A stretch of 61,665 nucleotides of DNA from an uncultured Atopobium sp. (GTDB lineage: Bacteria; Actinomycetota; Coriobacteriia; Coriobacteriales; Atopobiaceae). How positions within the stretch are numbered: position 1 is the first letter of the stretch; every line of letters begins with the position of its first letter. This document shows, one piece after another, positions 7,055 to 15,615 of this stretch. The stretch covers positions 1 through 61,665 of the forward strand of contig CAMPVF010000011.1 of the NCBI GenBank assembly GCA_946997485.1. The letters run 5' to 3'. A model generated the notes under the pieces. The model worked only from the letters and a program-made list of their open reading frames with translations, did no database searches and was not told the origin of the DNA. A program made the position numbers and the translations under genes.

Positions 7055-10033
7055 CTAACGCCAGGGGTCGCGCTCAAACAGCGGGTCGCGCGGCGGCTTT
7101 CTGTCGGAATACGGATCGTAACCGTCGTCGTCCTCGTTTTCAGCGCGAATACAATCGTCGCCGCCCGAAGCTGTATGCGCACCCCTTTGCACACCGTTTT
7201 GCGCAGTTGAGCATGGGTGTTGGGCGTGCGCCTTAGACGCAGTACCCGCGCCGCCGCCGTCAACGCTAGACGCACCCGCACCGCCGTCGCCAACGCCGCC
7301 GCCCGCAGACACATCCGCGTCGCCCGCACCTTGCACGTGCGCCACAAACGAGCCGCGTGCATCAGCATCCACAACAATGGTGTCTTCCTCGTGCGCCTTA
7401 TCATCGATAATAAGGTTGGCAATGGCATCCACCACGTTATGCTGCACCAGGCGCTTGAGCGGACGCGCACCATACGCAGGGTCGAGCCCGCGCGACGCAA
7501 GTTGCGCACGCGCGGCCGCCGTAAGCACAAGCGACATCCTGTCGCGCTCAAGGCGTTTGCGCACGTCTTCAAGCTGAATGTCCACAATCTTACCAATCTC
7601 GGCAGCACCCAGCGGCTTAAACATCACAATGTCGTCAATGCGGTTGAGAAACTCGGGTCTAAACTGCGCATGGAGTGCCGCGTCAACAGTTGAGAACAGC
7701 TTATCTTCGTCCACAGTATCACTGCTATACGCCGCCGTAATAGCGTCGCTTGCAATGTTGCTGGTCATGATAATAATCGTATTCTTAAAGCTCACCTGCC
7801 TACCCTGGCCATCGGTAAGCCGTCCATCGTCGAGCACCTGCAGCAGCACGCCAAACACATCGGGATGCGCTTTTTCAACCTCGTCCAGCAAAATAACGCT
7901 GTACGGACGCCTACGCACCGCCTCGGTAAGCTGGCCGCCCTCTTCGTAGCCCACGTATCCTGGAGGCGCACCGATGAGTCGCTGCACGCTAAACTTTTCC
8001 ATGTACTCGCTCATGTCAATGCGCACAAGCGCCTTTTCGTCGTCGAACAATGCCTGTGCCAGCGTTTTTGCAAGTTCCGTTTTGCCTACGCCGGTTGGCC
8101 CCAAGAAGAAGAAACTACCAAGTGGCCGGTGCGGATCGCTCAAACCTGCCCTGCTTCTACGCACCGCCGAAGCCACGGCGTGTACCGCCTTGTCCTGACC
8201 AACAACACGCAGGTGTAGCTCGTCTTCCAGGTGCTTAAGCTTTGAAAGCTCGCCTTGCATCATCTTCGACACCGGCACGCCCGTCCACGTAGACACAACC
8301 TGCGCAATCTCCTGCGGCGTAACTTCCTCTTTAAGCACACCACCGTCTTGCTGCTTTTCTACCAGCGCATCTTCTGCCGCCTGATACTTCTTTTGCAGCT
8401 CGGGAATCTTTGCATACCGCAGCTCCGACGCCGTTTGCAAATCGCCCTCACGCGTTGCCTTTTCCATCTGCGCTTTCGCGTCCTCAACAGCACGCTTAAG
8501 CTCTTGCACGGCATCAATCGCACGTTTTTCGTTTTGCCACGTTGCCCGCGCCGCATCGAGCTTTTCTTTTGTTTGAGCAATTTCTTGCTGCAGCGCAGCG
8601 AGCCGCTCCTTCGACGCCGCGTCGTCCTCCTTCATGAGCGCCTGCTCTTCGATTTGCATTTGCGTAAGCTGACGCGTTTGCGCATCGATGTCGGCAGGCA
8701 TGCTGTCGAGCTCCATACGCAGCTGCGACGCCGCCTCATCTACCAGGTCGATTGCCTTATCGGGCAAAAAACGCTCGCTAATGTAGCGGTTTGACAAATC
8801 GGCAGCGGCCACAAGCGCCGCGTCGCAAATACGCACACGGTGGTGCGCTTCATACGTTTCCTTAAGGCCGCGCAAAATAGACACCGTGTCTTCAACAGAC
8901 GGCTCACTTACCAGCACCGGCTGAAAACGACGGGCAAGTGCCTGGTCTTTTTCGATATATTTGCGATATTCGTTAAGGGTTGTTGCACCAATTGCATGCA
9001 GCGCCCCACGAGCAAGCGCGGGTTTAAGAATATTGCCCGCGTCCATGGAGCCCTCGGTGGCACCGGCGCCAACAATGGTGTGCAGCTCATCTATAAACAA
9101 AATAACGTTGCCGTTTGATTTTTCGACCTCTTTAAGCACCGCTTTAAGACGATCTTCAAACTCGCCACGATATTTTGCGCCTGCTACCAGGGCACTCATG
9201 TCAAGTTCAACAAGCTCCTTATGAGCAATCGACGACGGCACATCGCCCGCAACAATACGCTCGGCAAGGCCTTCGACAATTGCCGTTTTACCAACACCCG
9301 GCTCACCGATAAGCACCGGGTTATTTTTTGTGCGACGGCTCAGCACCTGAACCGTACGGCGAATTTCCTCAACACGACCAATAACGGGGTCGAGTTTTCC
9401 GGCGCGCGCCAAATCGGTAACGCACCTACCATACTGTTCTAGTGCCTTAAACTGGGGTTTTGATGTTTTGCTCGTAACCTTTTCATCTCCTCGTAATTCT
9501 TCGTAACTTTGTGCAACACGCGCCGGCAACACCTGTGCCGCGCGCAATATGTCGCCCGCCTCATCCTTGGCGGCAGCAAGCGCATACAACAGGTGTTCCG
9601 ATGTTACATAGGCATCGCCTACCTGCTGAGCATACTGCTCGGCAGCATCGGCTAGCTGCACAAACTCACGCGATACATCGGGCTCAAAGCCCGGCTGCGA
9701 CGCAGGGGCAGCCTCGCCGTTAACCGCGTCGTTGGCTGCATCATTGGTAGCACTATTGGCTGCATTGCCTGGCTCAGCATTGCCTGGCGCACTCGACGCC
9801 TCGCTGGCAGTTACCTGCGGCAAGCGGCCAAGCGCTGCGCGCGTGCGCTCAAGAATGCTTTGAGCCGTGCCACCTGCGTTTTCAATAAGCGCAGCAATAT
9901 TTCTCTCATTGTTTGCAAGTAATGCATGCAACATATGGAGAGGCACAAGCTGCGGATTGTGCGCGCGTGTTGCAGTATCCAACGCGCTTGCAAGCACTTC
10001 TTGTGCGCTTGTAGACCATTGTGAAAGTTGCAT
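7055..10033 (-). CDS. clpB: ClpB disaggregase with long acidic C-terminal extension
   Basis: 992 residues. The protein is a hexameric AAA+ chaperone that pulls proteins out of aggregates together with DnaK. An N-domain (about 1-170, with an Ala/Asn-rich insertion near 75-117) is followed by AAA1 (Walker A GEPGVGKTA near 243-251, FIDELHT), a coiled-coil middle domain (about 400-540) and AAA2 (GPTGVGKTE near 640). ClpB is usually about 860 residues. Here roughly 90 extra C-terminal residues begin near AGDADVSAGG: a Gly/Ala/Asp-rich linker ending in a charged DPYSDRKPPRDP/FERDPWR tail. The start is ATG 10033, six bases after AGAGGTG; an upstream in-frame extension lacks support. It follows hspR but has its own promoter-region element at 10176-10209. 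Confidence 0.96.
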   Translation of the reverse strand: MQLSQWSTSAQEVLASALDTATRAHNPQLVPLHMLHALLANNERNIAALIENAGGTAQSILERTRAALGRLPQVTASEASSAPGNAEPGNAANSATNDAANDAVNGEAAPASQPGFEPDVSREFVQLADAAEQYAQQVGDAYVTSEHLLYALAAAKDEAGDILRAAQVLPARVAQSYEELRGDEKVTSKTSKPQFKALEQYGRCVTDLARAGKLDPVIGRVEEIRRTVQVLSRRTKNNPVLIGEPGVGKTAIVEGLAERIVAGDVPSSIAHKELVELDMSALVAGAKYRGEFEDRLKAVLKEVEKSNGNVILFIDELHTIVGAGATEGSMDAGNILKPALARGALHAIGATTLNEYRKYIEKDQALARRFQPVLVSEPSVEDTVSILRGLKETYEAHHRVRICDAALVAAADLSNRYISERFLPDKAIDLVDEAASQLRMELDSMPADIDAQTRQLTQMQIEEQALMKEDDAASKERLAALQQEIAQTKEKLDAARATWQNEKRAIDAVQELKRAVEDAKAQMEKATREGDLQTASELRYAKIPELQKKYQAAEDALVEKQQDGGVLKEEVTPQEIAQVVSTWTGVPVSKMMQGELSKLKHLEDELHLRVVGQDKAVHAVASAVRRSRAGLSDPHRPLGSFFFLGPTGVGKTELAKTLAQALFDDEKALVRIDMSEYMEKFSVQRLIGAPPGYVGYEEGGQLTEAVRRRPYSVILLDEVEKAHPDVFGVLLQVLDDGRLTDGQGRQVSFKNTIIIMTSNIASDAITAAYSSDTVDEDKLFSTVDAALHAQFRPEFLNRIDDIVMFKPLGAAEIGKIVDIQLEDVRKRLERDRMSLVLTAAARAQLASRGLDPAYGARPLKRLVQHNVVDAIANLIIDDKAHEEDTIVVDADARGSFVAHVQGAGDADVSAGGGVGDGGAGASSVDGGGAGTASKAHAQHPCSTAQNGVQRGAHTASGGDDCIRAENEDDDGYDPYSDRKPPRDPLFERDPWR

Positions 10034-10175
10034 ATTCATCACCTCTTTCGTGTGTGCACGCATGCAAGCGGCGTGCAAGTACGTACGCTTTACCTCATCG
10101 TGCACTCGTAAACAAAAGGTCATGCTAATCATGCCTTTTTGCCTGCATAATTAGTATAACCTTTATACGATCATT

Positions 10176-10209
10176 TATACATTATCTAAGTGTGTTTATT
10201 ATAGATTTT
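10176..10209 (-). promoter_or_regulatory. Shared heat-shock element upstream of clpB (candidate HspR site)
   Basis: Read on plus, 10184-10209 matches 14693-14718 upstream of dnaK at 21 of 26 bases. Similarity continues leftward through ATGTATA on the minus strand, giving about 34 bases. The ends are an inverted repeat (ATCTA / TAGAT). The element differs from the Streptomyces HAIR box (CTTGAGT-N7-ACTCAAG), but its two locations are exactly those expected for HspR. TATAAA on the minus strand within it could be the -10 box. Other than this element the gap 10034-10262 holds nothing clear. Confidence 0.65.
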
Positions 10210-10262
10210 ATAGGCGCGCGGGCCGCAGGTGCACACATGGCAACCATGCAGCCTCAGGCGCC

Positions 10263-10685
10263 CTATTCGCTTTTTGGCGGCTGAAGCAAATTACGCATTA
10301 CCATCTCGGGACTATTTTCGTCGCAGCGAGCAAGCGCACCAATTTTTTGCTGCATGCGCAGCTCGTGCACCTCGTCCTCAAGCACGCGTATCCGTTTGCG
10401 CAGCGAGTCGTTTTCTTCATCGCGCGCGCGTGAACGCTCGCGCATGTCCAAAATACGCACCACGCCTGCCAAATTTATGCCCTCTTCGGTAAGCTTGCTA
10501 ATAAGATTTAAGCGCTCAATATCATTTGCAGAATATAAACGCGTGTTGCCGCGCGATCTACCAGGCGTAACGAGGCCTTTTTGCTCGTACACACGTAGCG
10601 TTTGGGGATGCATGCCACAGAGTTCGGCAGCAACGCTAATCATGTACAGCGGCTTATCCTTCGCTTGCGTTCCACTGTCGTCCAT
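10263..10685 (-). CDS. hspR: HspR, MerR-family heat-shock repressor
   Basis: 140 residues. An N-terminal MerR helix-turn-helix is seen (YMISVAAELCGMHPQTLRVYEQKGLVTPGRSRGNTRLYS, positions about 14-53), followed by a leucine-rich coiled coil (about 80-120). The MHPQTLR.YE.KGL signature is typical of HspR. The family represses the dnaK operon and clpB and uses DnaK as corepressor. Its start overlaps the dnaJ stop by 32 bases, so it is last in the dnaK-grpE-dnaJ-hspR operon. Confidence 0.95.
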   Translation of the reverse strand: MDDSGTQAKDKPLYMISVAAELCGMHPQTLRVYEQKGLVTPGRSRGNTRLYSANDIERLNLISKLTEEGINLAGVVRILDMRERSRARDEENDSLRKRIRVLEDEVHELRMQQKIGALARCDENSPEMVMRNLLQPPKSE

Positions 10686-11631
10686 ACGTCAACACGTCCT
10701 TTCGGTAATCTCGCGTATCATTATCGCGCAAGCGTTCAAGAATTTCATGCTCATTTTTCGTAAGACGCGAAGGAACAACAATCGTTACCGTTACAAACAG
10801 CGACCCATGCGCCGTTTCGTTGCGAAACACGGGCGCGCCCATGTCCTTAAAGCGAAACGTTTTGCCTGCTTGCGTGCCTGCGGGCACCTTAAGGCGCAGC
10901 CTTTCGCCCGTGGGCGTCATAATGGTGGGCGTACACCCAAGCGCAGCCTCATACATGCTAATAGGCACGTCCATGTGCACGTCGCTGCCCTCAAGACGAT
11001 AGAGCGGGTGCGGTTCGATAGTAATTGTAACGAGCAAATCGCCGCGCTGATCTTTGGTGGCGCCATATTCGCCCTTACCACGAAAACGCAGCTTTTTACC
11101 TGCTTCGATGCCCTTAGGCACCGTTACCTTAAGGGTCATGCGCTCACGGGTAGAGGGAATTGTGTAGTTAACGGTGTGCGTAGAACCGGTAAACACTTCG
11201 TGCATCGGAATAGTAAGCGTGCAGGTAAGATTTGCACCGCGCGCGGGCGCCTGATACCCTGCCCTACCTGCGGAGCCGCCGCCAAACATGGTGGCAAAAT
11301 CAAAACCGCCAAACGCACCGTCGCCGTTGCGAATGTTAGTAAAAATGTCGTTCCAATCGCCCACGTTACTGGTTGTGTACGTGTAGCTTCCATTTGGCTG
11401 TGCGCCAAACCCGCCGTTTGGTATGCCAAAACGCAGCATCTGATCGTACTCTTTGCGCTTTTTTTCATCGGAGAGCGTGGTGTATGCTTCGCTAATTGCC
11501 TTAAACTTTTTTTCGTCGCCGCCAGCATCGGGGTGATACTTTGCAGCAAGTTTTCGAAATGCACGACGAATTTCATCGGCAGTGGCATCCGAGCTTACAC
11601 CCAAGATGTCGTAATAACTTTCTTGTACCAT
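10654..11631 (-). CDS. dnaJ: DnaJ/CbpA-type co-chaperone without zinc finger
   Basis: 325 residues. The J domain (about 6-70) has HPD at 33-35. A short Gly/Phe-rich region follows (about 85-125), then two beta-barrel substrate domains. No CXXCXGXG motifs are present, so it is a class B (CbpA/DnaJ2-like) protein although it stands in the dnaJ position of the operon. It stimulates the DnaK ATPase and delivers clients. GGAGG lies 12 bases before the ATG. Confidence 0.95.
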   Translation of the reverse strand: MVQESYYDILGVSSDATADEIRRAFRKLAAKYHPDAGGDEKKFKAISEAYTTLSDEKKRKEYDQMLRFGIPNGGFGAQPNGSYTYTTSNVGDWNDIFTNIRNGDGAFGGFDFATMFGGGSAGRAGYQAPARGANLTCTLTIPMHEVFTGSTHTVNYTIPSTRERMTLKVTVPKGIEAGKKLRFRGKGEYGATKDQRGDLLVTITIEPHPLYRLEGSDVHMDVPISMYEAALGCTPTIMTPTGERLRLKVPAGTQAGKTFRFKDMGAPVFRNETAHGSLFVTVTIVVPSRLTKNEHEILERLRDNDTRDYRKDVLTYGRQWNASEG

Positions 11632-11754
11632 ATAAGACGGCGCCTCCCTTTCTGTTCATCGTGAACAAGCCCAATACCTGCGGTTATTTCCTGCGGTTAT
11701 GTGCCGCACGCGTACACCTTGCCGCGGGCTTGTGCGGCAATACGTGTCGCACAC

Positions 11755-12543
11755 CTATGCCTGCGTGCTGTTTTGTGTGCTCTCAGCAGCGTCGGCAGCA
11801 CCAGCAGCACCGGCGGCACCAGCGGCACCAGTACTTTCACCAGCTGTATCACCAGCAGCGTTTTCTGCAGGCTCACTTGGACGGCGCGGACCTCCGCAGG
11901 TAACCGTAACCATTGCCGTGCGAATTACCTTGCCGGCCATGCGATAGCCCTTACGGTACACATCAGCAACGGTATCGGCATATACGTCGGGGTTTTGACA
12001 CTGACCAACAGCTTCGTGAATCATGGGGTCAAACACCTCGCCGGCAGGATCCATCACTTCAACGTCGTGTTTTGCAAGAATCCCAAGCAGCTTGTCATGC
12101 ACGGCAAGCACACCATCAACAAAATTCGTAAAGTTTTCGTCTTTGTTTTCAATAGTTTCTGCGTGAGAAAGTGCGCGCTCCATATCGTCGATAACAGGCA
12201 ACACGCTCACCACAAGGTTTTGCGCAGCAACAGCACGCTCGTCTAAACGCTCTTGCGCGGTGCGGCGGCGATAATTGTCCCAATCGGCCTGAAGGCGCAG
12301 GTAGCTATCAGTTGCTTTTGCAGCTTTTTCTTTTTCGGCATCAAGAGCCGTGCGTGCTTCGTCTATTTGCGCGGTAAGCTCGTCTACGGTGTGCTGCAGT
12401 TTTTGAGCATCGGCAGCAAAATCTTCGGCGGCAGCCTGTTCACCTGCGGCGCAGGCAGCAGCTTCGAGCTCCTCGTCGCTCATGCCGTCATAGGCGTGCG
12501 GCGTCGCAGAAGCGGCCTTGGTGGTGTGGGCATCGTGTTCCAT
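11755..12543 (-). CDS. grpE: GrpE nucleotide exchange factor with Ala/Gly-rich tail
   Basis: 262 residues. A long acidic coiled coil (about 20-105) is followed by the GrpE core, with DWDNYRRRTAQER, LVVSVLPVIDDMERAL and FDPMIHEAV in order and the C-terminal beta domain (YRKGYRMAGKVIRTAMVTV). It releases ADP from DnaK. The last 40 or so residues are a simple AGAAGAAGAA-type repeat not found in typical GrpE of about 180-210 residues. AAAGGAGG precedes the ATG. Confidence 0.96.
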   Translation of the reverse strand: MEHDAHTTKAASATPHAYDGMSDEELEAAACAAGEQAAAEDFAADAQKLQHTVDELTAQIDEARTALDAEKEKAAKATDSYLRLQADWDNYRRRTAQERLDERAVAAQNLVVSVLPVIDDMERALSHAETIENKDENFTNFVDGVLAVHDKLLGILAKHDVEVMDPAGEVFDPMIHEAVGQCQNPDVYADTVADVYRKGYRMAGKVIRTAMVTVTCGGPRRPSEPAENAAGDTAGESTGAAGAAGAAGAADAAESTQNSTQA

Positions 12544-12583
12544 TGTGGTACCTCCTTTATGTGCATAAGCACGTTATAGCACG

Positions 12584-12611
12584 CAAGGGCAGCACGCATG
12601 CGCTGCCCTTG
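12584..12611 (-). promoter_or_regulatory. Perfect hairpin between dnaK and grpE
   Basis: CAAGGGCAGC at 12584-12593 pairs perfectly with GCTGCCCTTG at 12602-12611 around an eight-base loop. There is no T-run, so it is not a classic terminator. It lies in the short gap after the dnaK stop and before the grpE ribosome site. It may set the dnaK to grpE ratio by partial termination or by protecting processed mRNA; that role is inference. Confidence 0.6.
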
Positions 12612-12638
12612 TAGCTGTATCTATGCGCGGTCAAACAA

Positions 12639-14564
12639 CTAGTTTTGTTTGTTGTTGTCGTCGTCTACCACTTCGTAATCGGCATCGACAACATCGCCAT
12701 TGTTGCCCTGTGCTGCATTACCCTGTGCTTGTGCACCTGCGGCTGCGCCTGCTTGCTGTGCATTTGCGTTTGAATACACAATCTCAGCAAGCTTGTGACC
12801 AACTTCCTGCAGTTTTTCGCCTGCAGCCTTAATTGCATCAATGTCGCTGCCCTCAAGTGCCTTCTTAGCTGCGGCAACAGCATCTTCTGCAGCCTTCTTT
12901 TGGTCGGCAGGAACCTTATCGCCCAAGTCGGCAAGGGTTTGCTCGGTGCTATATGCGAGGGAGTCGGTTTGGTTGCGAACCTCAATTTCGTCTTTGTGCT
13001 TTTTGTCCTCTTCGGCGTGAGCTTTTGCGTCTTTAACCATGCGGTCTACTTCGTCGTCAGAAAGTGCAGTAGAACCAGAAATGGTAATTTGCTGCTCTTT
13101 GCCTGTACCCTTATCCTTTGCCGTAACTTTTACAATACCGTTTGCGTCGATATCAAAGGTAACCTCAATTTGTGGAACACCACGACGAGCTGCAGGAATG
13201 CCGGTTAGGCTAAACTTACCCAAGCTCTTGTTGTCGCTTGCAAGCTGACGCTCACCTTGGAGCACGTTAATTTCAACCGAAGTTTGGTTGTCGGTAGCCG
13301 TAGAGTAAATTTCGGTTTTGCTTGTTGGAATGGTGGTGTTGCGGTCGATCATCTTGGTCATAACGCCGCCCATTGTTTCTACACCAAGTGAAAGTGGCGT
13401 TACATCCAAAAGCAAAATGCCCGAAACGTCACCGGTAAGAACACCAGCCTGAACAGCAGCACCGTCGGCAACTACCTCGTCGGGGTTAACGCTCATGTTG
13501 GGTTGCTTGCCCGTGATGGTTTTTACAAGCTCTTGAACAGCTGGCATACGTGAAGAACCACCAACAAGAATAACCTCGTTTACCTCGGAAATTTGAATAT
13601 TTGCGTCTTGCAATGCCTTGGTAACTGGAGCCTTGCAACGCTCAAGCAAGTCGCGCGTAATGCGCTCAAACTCGGCGCGCGTAAGCGTGTAGTTAAGGTG
13701 CTTAGGACCAGTTGCATCAGCGGTAATAAATGGCAGGTTTACATCTGCTTGCTGAGCGCTCGAAAGCTCCTTTTTAGCGTTTTCGGCCGCCTCTTTAAGG
13801 CGCTGAAGTGCCATTGGGTCTTTGCGCAGGTCGATGCCATTGTCTGCATTAAACTTGTCGGCAAGCCAATCGATAACGCGCTGATCCCAGTCGTCGCCGC
13901 CCAGGTGGTTGTCACCATTTGTTGCAAGTACTTCTACCACGCCATCAGCCAAGTCGAGCAGTGATACGTCGAAGGTACCACCACCAAGGTCGAATACGAG
14001 CACTTTTTGGTCGATATCTTTTTTATCAAGACCATACGCAAGTGCTGCTGCCGTTGGCTCGTTTACAATACGTTTTACGTCCAAACCAGCAATTTTACCT
14101 GCGTCTTTAGTGGCTTGACGCTGTGCGTCGTTGAAGTATGCAGGAACGGTAATAACGGCTTCGGTTACCTTTTCGCCCAAATACTTTTCGGCGTCGGCCT
14201 TCATTTTTGAAAGCACCATTGCCGAAATTTGCTCGGGGGTGTATTCCTCGTTGTTAATGGTAACAACCGCACGATTGCCCGTACCAGCTTTTACGTTGTA
14301 CGGAATAGTTTTGAGCTCGCTTGTAACCTCATCAAAACGACGACCCATAAAACGCTTAATAGAAAACACGGTGTTAGTTGGGTTGGTTACCGCCTGGTTT
14401 TTTGCACCTTTACCAACAATGCGGTCGCCTTCCGCACGAAAACCAACAACCGAGGGTGTTGTGCGGTCGCCTTCAGCATTAACAATAATGGTAGGTGCGC
14501 CACCTTCGAGAACAGCCATTGCTGAGTTGGTGGTACCAAGGTCGATTCCTAAAATCTTGCCCAT
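12639..14564 (-). CDS. dnaK: Chaperone DnaK (Hsp70)
   Basis: 641 residues, full length. The ATPase domain (GIDLGTTNSAMAV at the start, KRIVNEPTAAALAYGLDKK, VFDLGGGTFDVSLL, VILVGGSSRMPAVQ) is followed by the substrate domain from about residue 365 and a Gln/Ala-rich tail ending in acidic YEVVDDD. It is first in the operon with grpE, dnaJ and hspR. AAAGGA lies eight bases before the ATG. Confidence 0.99.
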   Translation of the reverse strand: MGKILGIDLGTTNSAMAVLEGGAPTIIVNAEGDRTTPSVVGFRAEGDRIVGKGAKNQAVTNPTNTVFSIKRFMGRRFDEVTSELKTIPYNVKAGTGNRAVVTINNEEYTPEQISAMVLSKMKADAEKYLGEKVTEAVITVPAYFNDAQRQATKDAGKIAGLDVKRIVNEPTAAALAYGLDKKDIDQKVLVFDLGGGTFDVSLLDLADGVVEVLATNGDNHLGGDDWDQRVIDWLADKFNADNGIDLRKDPMALQRLKEAAENAKKELSSAQQADVNLPFITADATGPKHLNYTLTRAEFERITRDLLERCKAPVTKALQDANIQISEVNEVILVGGSSRMPAVQELVKTITGKQPNMSVNPDEVVADGAAVQAGVLTGDVSGILLLDVTPLSLGVETMGGVMTKMIDRNTTIPTSKTEIYSTATDNQTSVEINVLQGERQLASDNKSLGKFSLTGIPAARRGVPQIEVTFDIDANGIVKVTAKDKGTGKEQQITISGSTALSDDEVDRMVKDAKAHAEEDKKHKDEIEVRNQTDSLAYSTEQTLADLGDKVPADQKKAAEDAVAAAKKALEGSDIDAIKAAGEKLQEVGHKLAEIVYSNANAQQAGAAAGAQAQGNAAQGNNGDVVDADYEVVDDDNNKQN

Positions 14565-14684
14565 GATATATCCTTTCGTTAAGCACGCGCCAAAGCACGT
14601 GGTGTTTGTTGAAAATGAACGACGCCGGCGCGTGATGCCCTGCGCCCTTGCGTCTACGTAGCTTATGCCCGTTATCTTGAATAC

Positions 14685-14718
14685 TATACATAATCTAAGT
14701 GTTCATACAATAGATTTT
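14685..14718 (-). promoter_or_regulatory. Shared heat-shock element upstream of dnaK (candidate HspR site)
   Basis: This is the counterpart of the clpB element (see 10176-10209). AATCTA at 14692-14697 and TAGATT at 14711-14716 form the inverted-repeat ends. TATAGT on the minus strand inside the conserved block is a plausible -10 box. It lies about 120-150 bases before the dnaK start. The remaining divergent gap to 14920 shows no further gene. Confidence 0.65.
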
Positions 14719-14920
14719 GTGCTTTTTCACATATCAAGTATAAATATTCACACGTGCCGCAGGGGGTGCGCAGGGGTACGCCGCTCGTGAGCAGGTCAAA
14801 CGTGCTAAAACGGATTAAAACGTGCTCAACCGGACTACAACGTGGTAAACGCGGGGCACACATGCGCGCGTGTCCAGCATTTGCGCTATGATACAAGCGC
14901 TATCAATATAAGGAGGTAGT

Positions 14921-15529
14921 ATGAAACTCGTTATTGCTTCTGATATTCACGGTGCTGCACATTGGTGCCGCAAACTTATAGATGCCATCGACGTTGAGCA
15001 ACCCGATCGTGTGGTGTTGCTGGGCGATTTGCTCTACCACGGTCCAAGAAACGATGTACCGCGCGATTACGCCCATAAAGAGGTTATCGCGATGCTAAAT
15101 TCCATTGCAGGAAGCCTCATTGTGGTGCGCGGCAATTGCGAAGCCGATGTAGATCAGTGGGTGCTCGATTTTCCGTGTCAGGCAGAATACAACTACCTGT
15201 GGGATAGCACGTGCACAACCGACATTGGCACGCACAGTGAACGCCGCGATGCCGCAGGTAAACCTATGCGTGGACGCGCGCTCTTTTGCACGCACGGGCA
15301 TATATGGGGCGCCGGCTATCACAATTCGGCAAATCACATGCCACCACTACCAGGCGGAAGTGCGCTGGTATTTGGCCATACGCATAAAAAAGTAAACGAA
15401 GAAAGCCCCAACTACCCGGGCATATGGTGTTTTAATCCCGGAAGTGTGGGGCTGCCAAAAGACGGAACACACAGCTTTGGTATCTACGAAAACGGTGAGT
15501 TTAGGCACCATATTTGGGATAACGAGTAG
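14921..15529 (+). CDS. yfcE: YfcE/MJ0936-family metallophosphoesterase
   Basis: 202 residues. The calcineurin-like metal motifs are in order: SDIHG (8-12), GDLLYHGP, GNCE, THGH and GHTH, ending in a NPGSVGLPK loop typical of YfcE. The enzyme is a cytoplasmic, metal-dependent phosphodiesterase; the physiological substrate of the family is unclear. AAGGAGG precedes the ATG. It is a single gene facing the end of the purine operon. Confidence 0.9.
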   Translation: MKLVIASDIHGAAHWCRKLIDAIDVEQPDRVVLLGDLLYHGPRNDVPRDYAHKEVIAMLNSIAGSLIVVRGNCEADVDQWVLDFPCQAEYNYLWDSTCTTDIGTHSERRDAAGKPMRGRALFCTHGHIWGAGYHNSANHMPPLPGGSALVFGHTHKKVNEESPNYPGIWCFNPGSVGLPKDGTHSFGIYENGEFRHHIWDNE

Positions 15530-15544
15530 CTGCGGGTAATTACA

Positions 15545-15581
15545 GGGGTGTAGCACCCGCCACACCCCCGCTGCGCTTTTT
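15545..15581 (+). terminator. Possible terminator after yfcE
   Basis: GGGGTGT (15545-15551) can pair with ACACCCC (15562-15568). A T5 stretch follows only nine bases later, so termination is uncertain. Confidence 0.3.
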
Positions 15582-15615
15582 ACTCCACTTTTTACTGGCT
15601 GTTTGCTGCGCTTTT

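Noticed and set aside
7055..10132. Longer ClpB start giving 1025 residues, and long opposite-strand frames (e.g. 8255-8794)
   Set aside because: ATG 10033 has a proper ribosome site and fits the family start; the opposite-strand frames are shadows of a GC-biased gene.
10354..11664. 436-codon plus-strand frame antisense to dnaJ-hspR
   Set aside because: It lies across two well-supported genes, has no recognisable motif and has the composition of a shadow.
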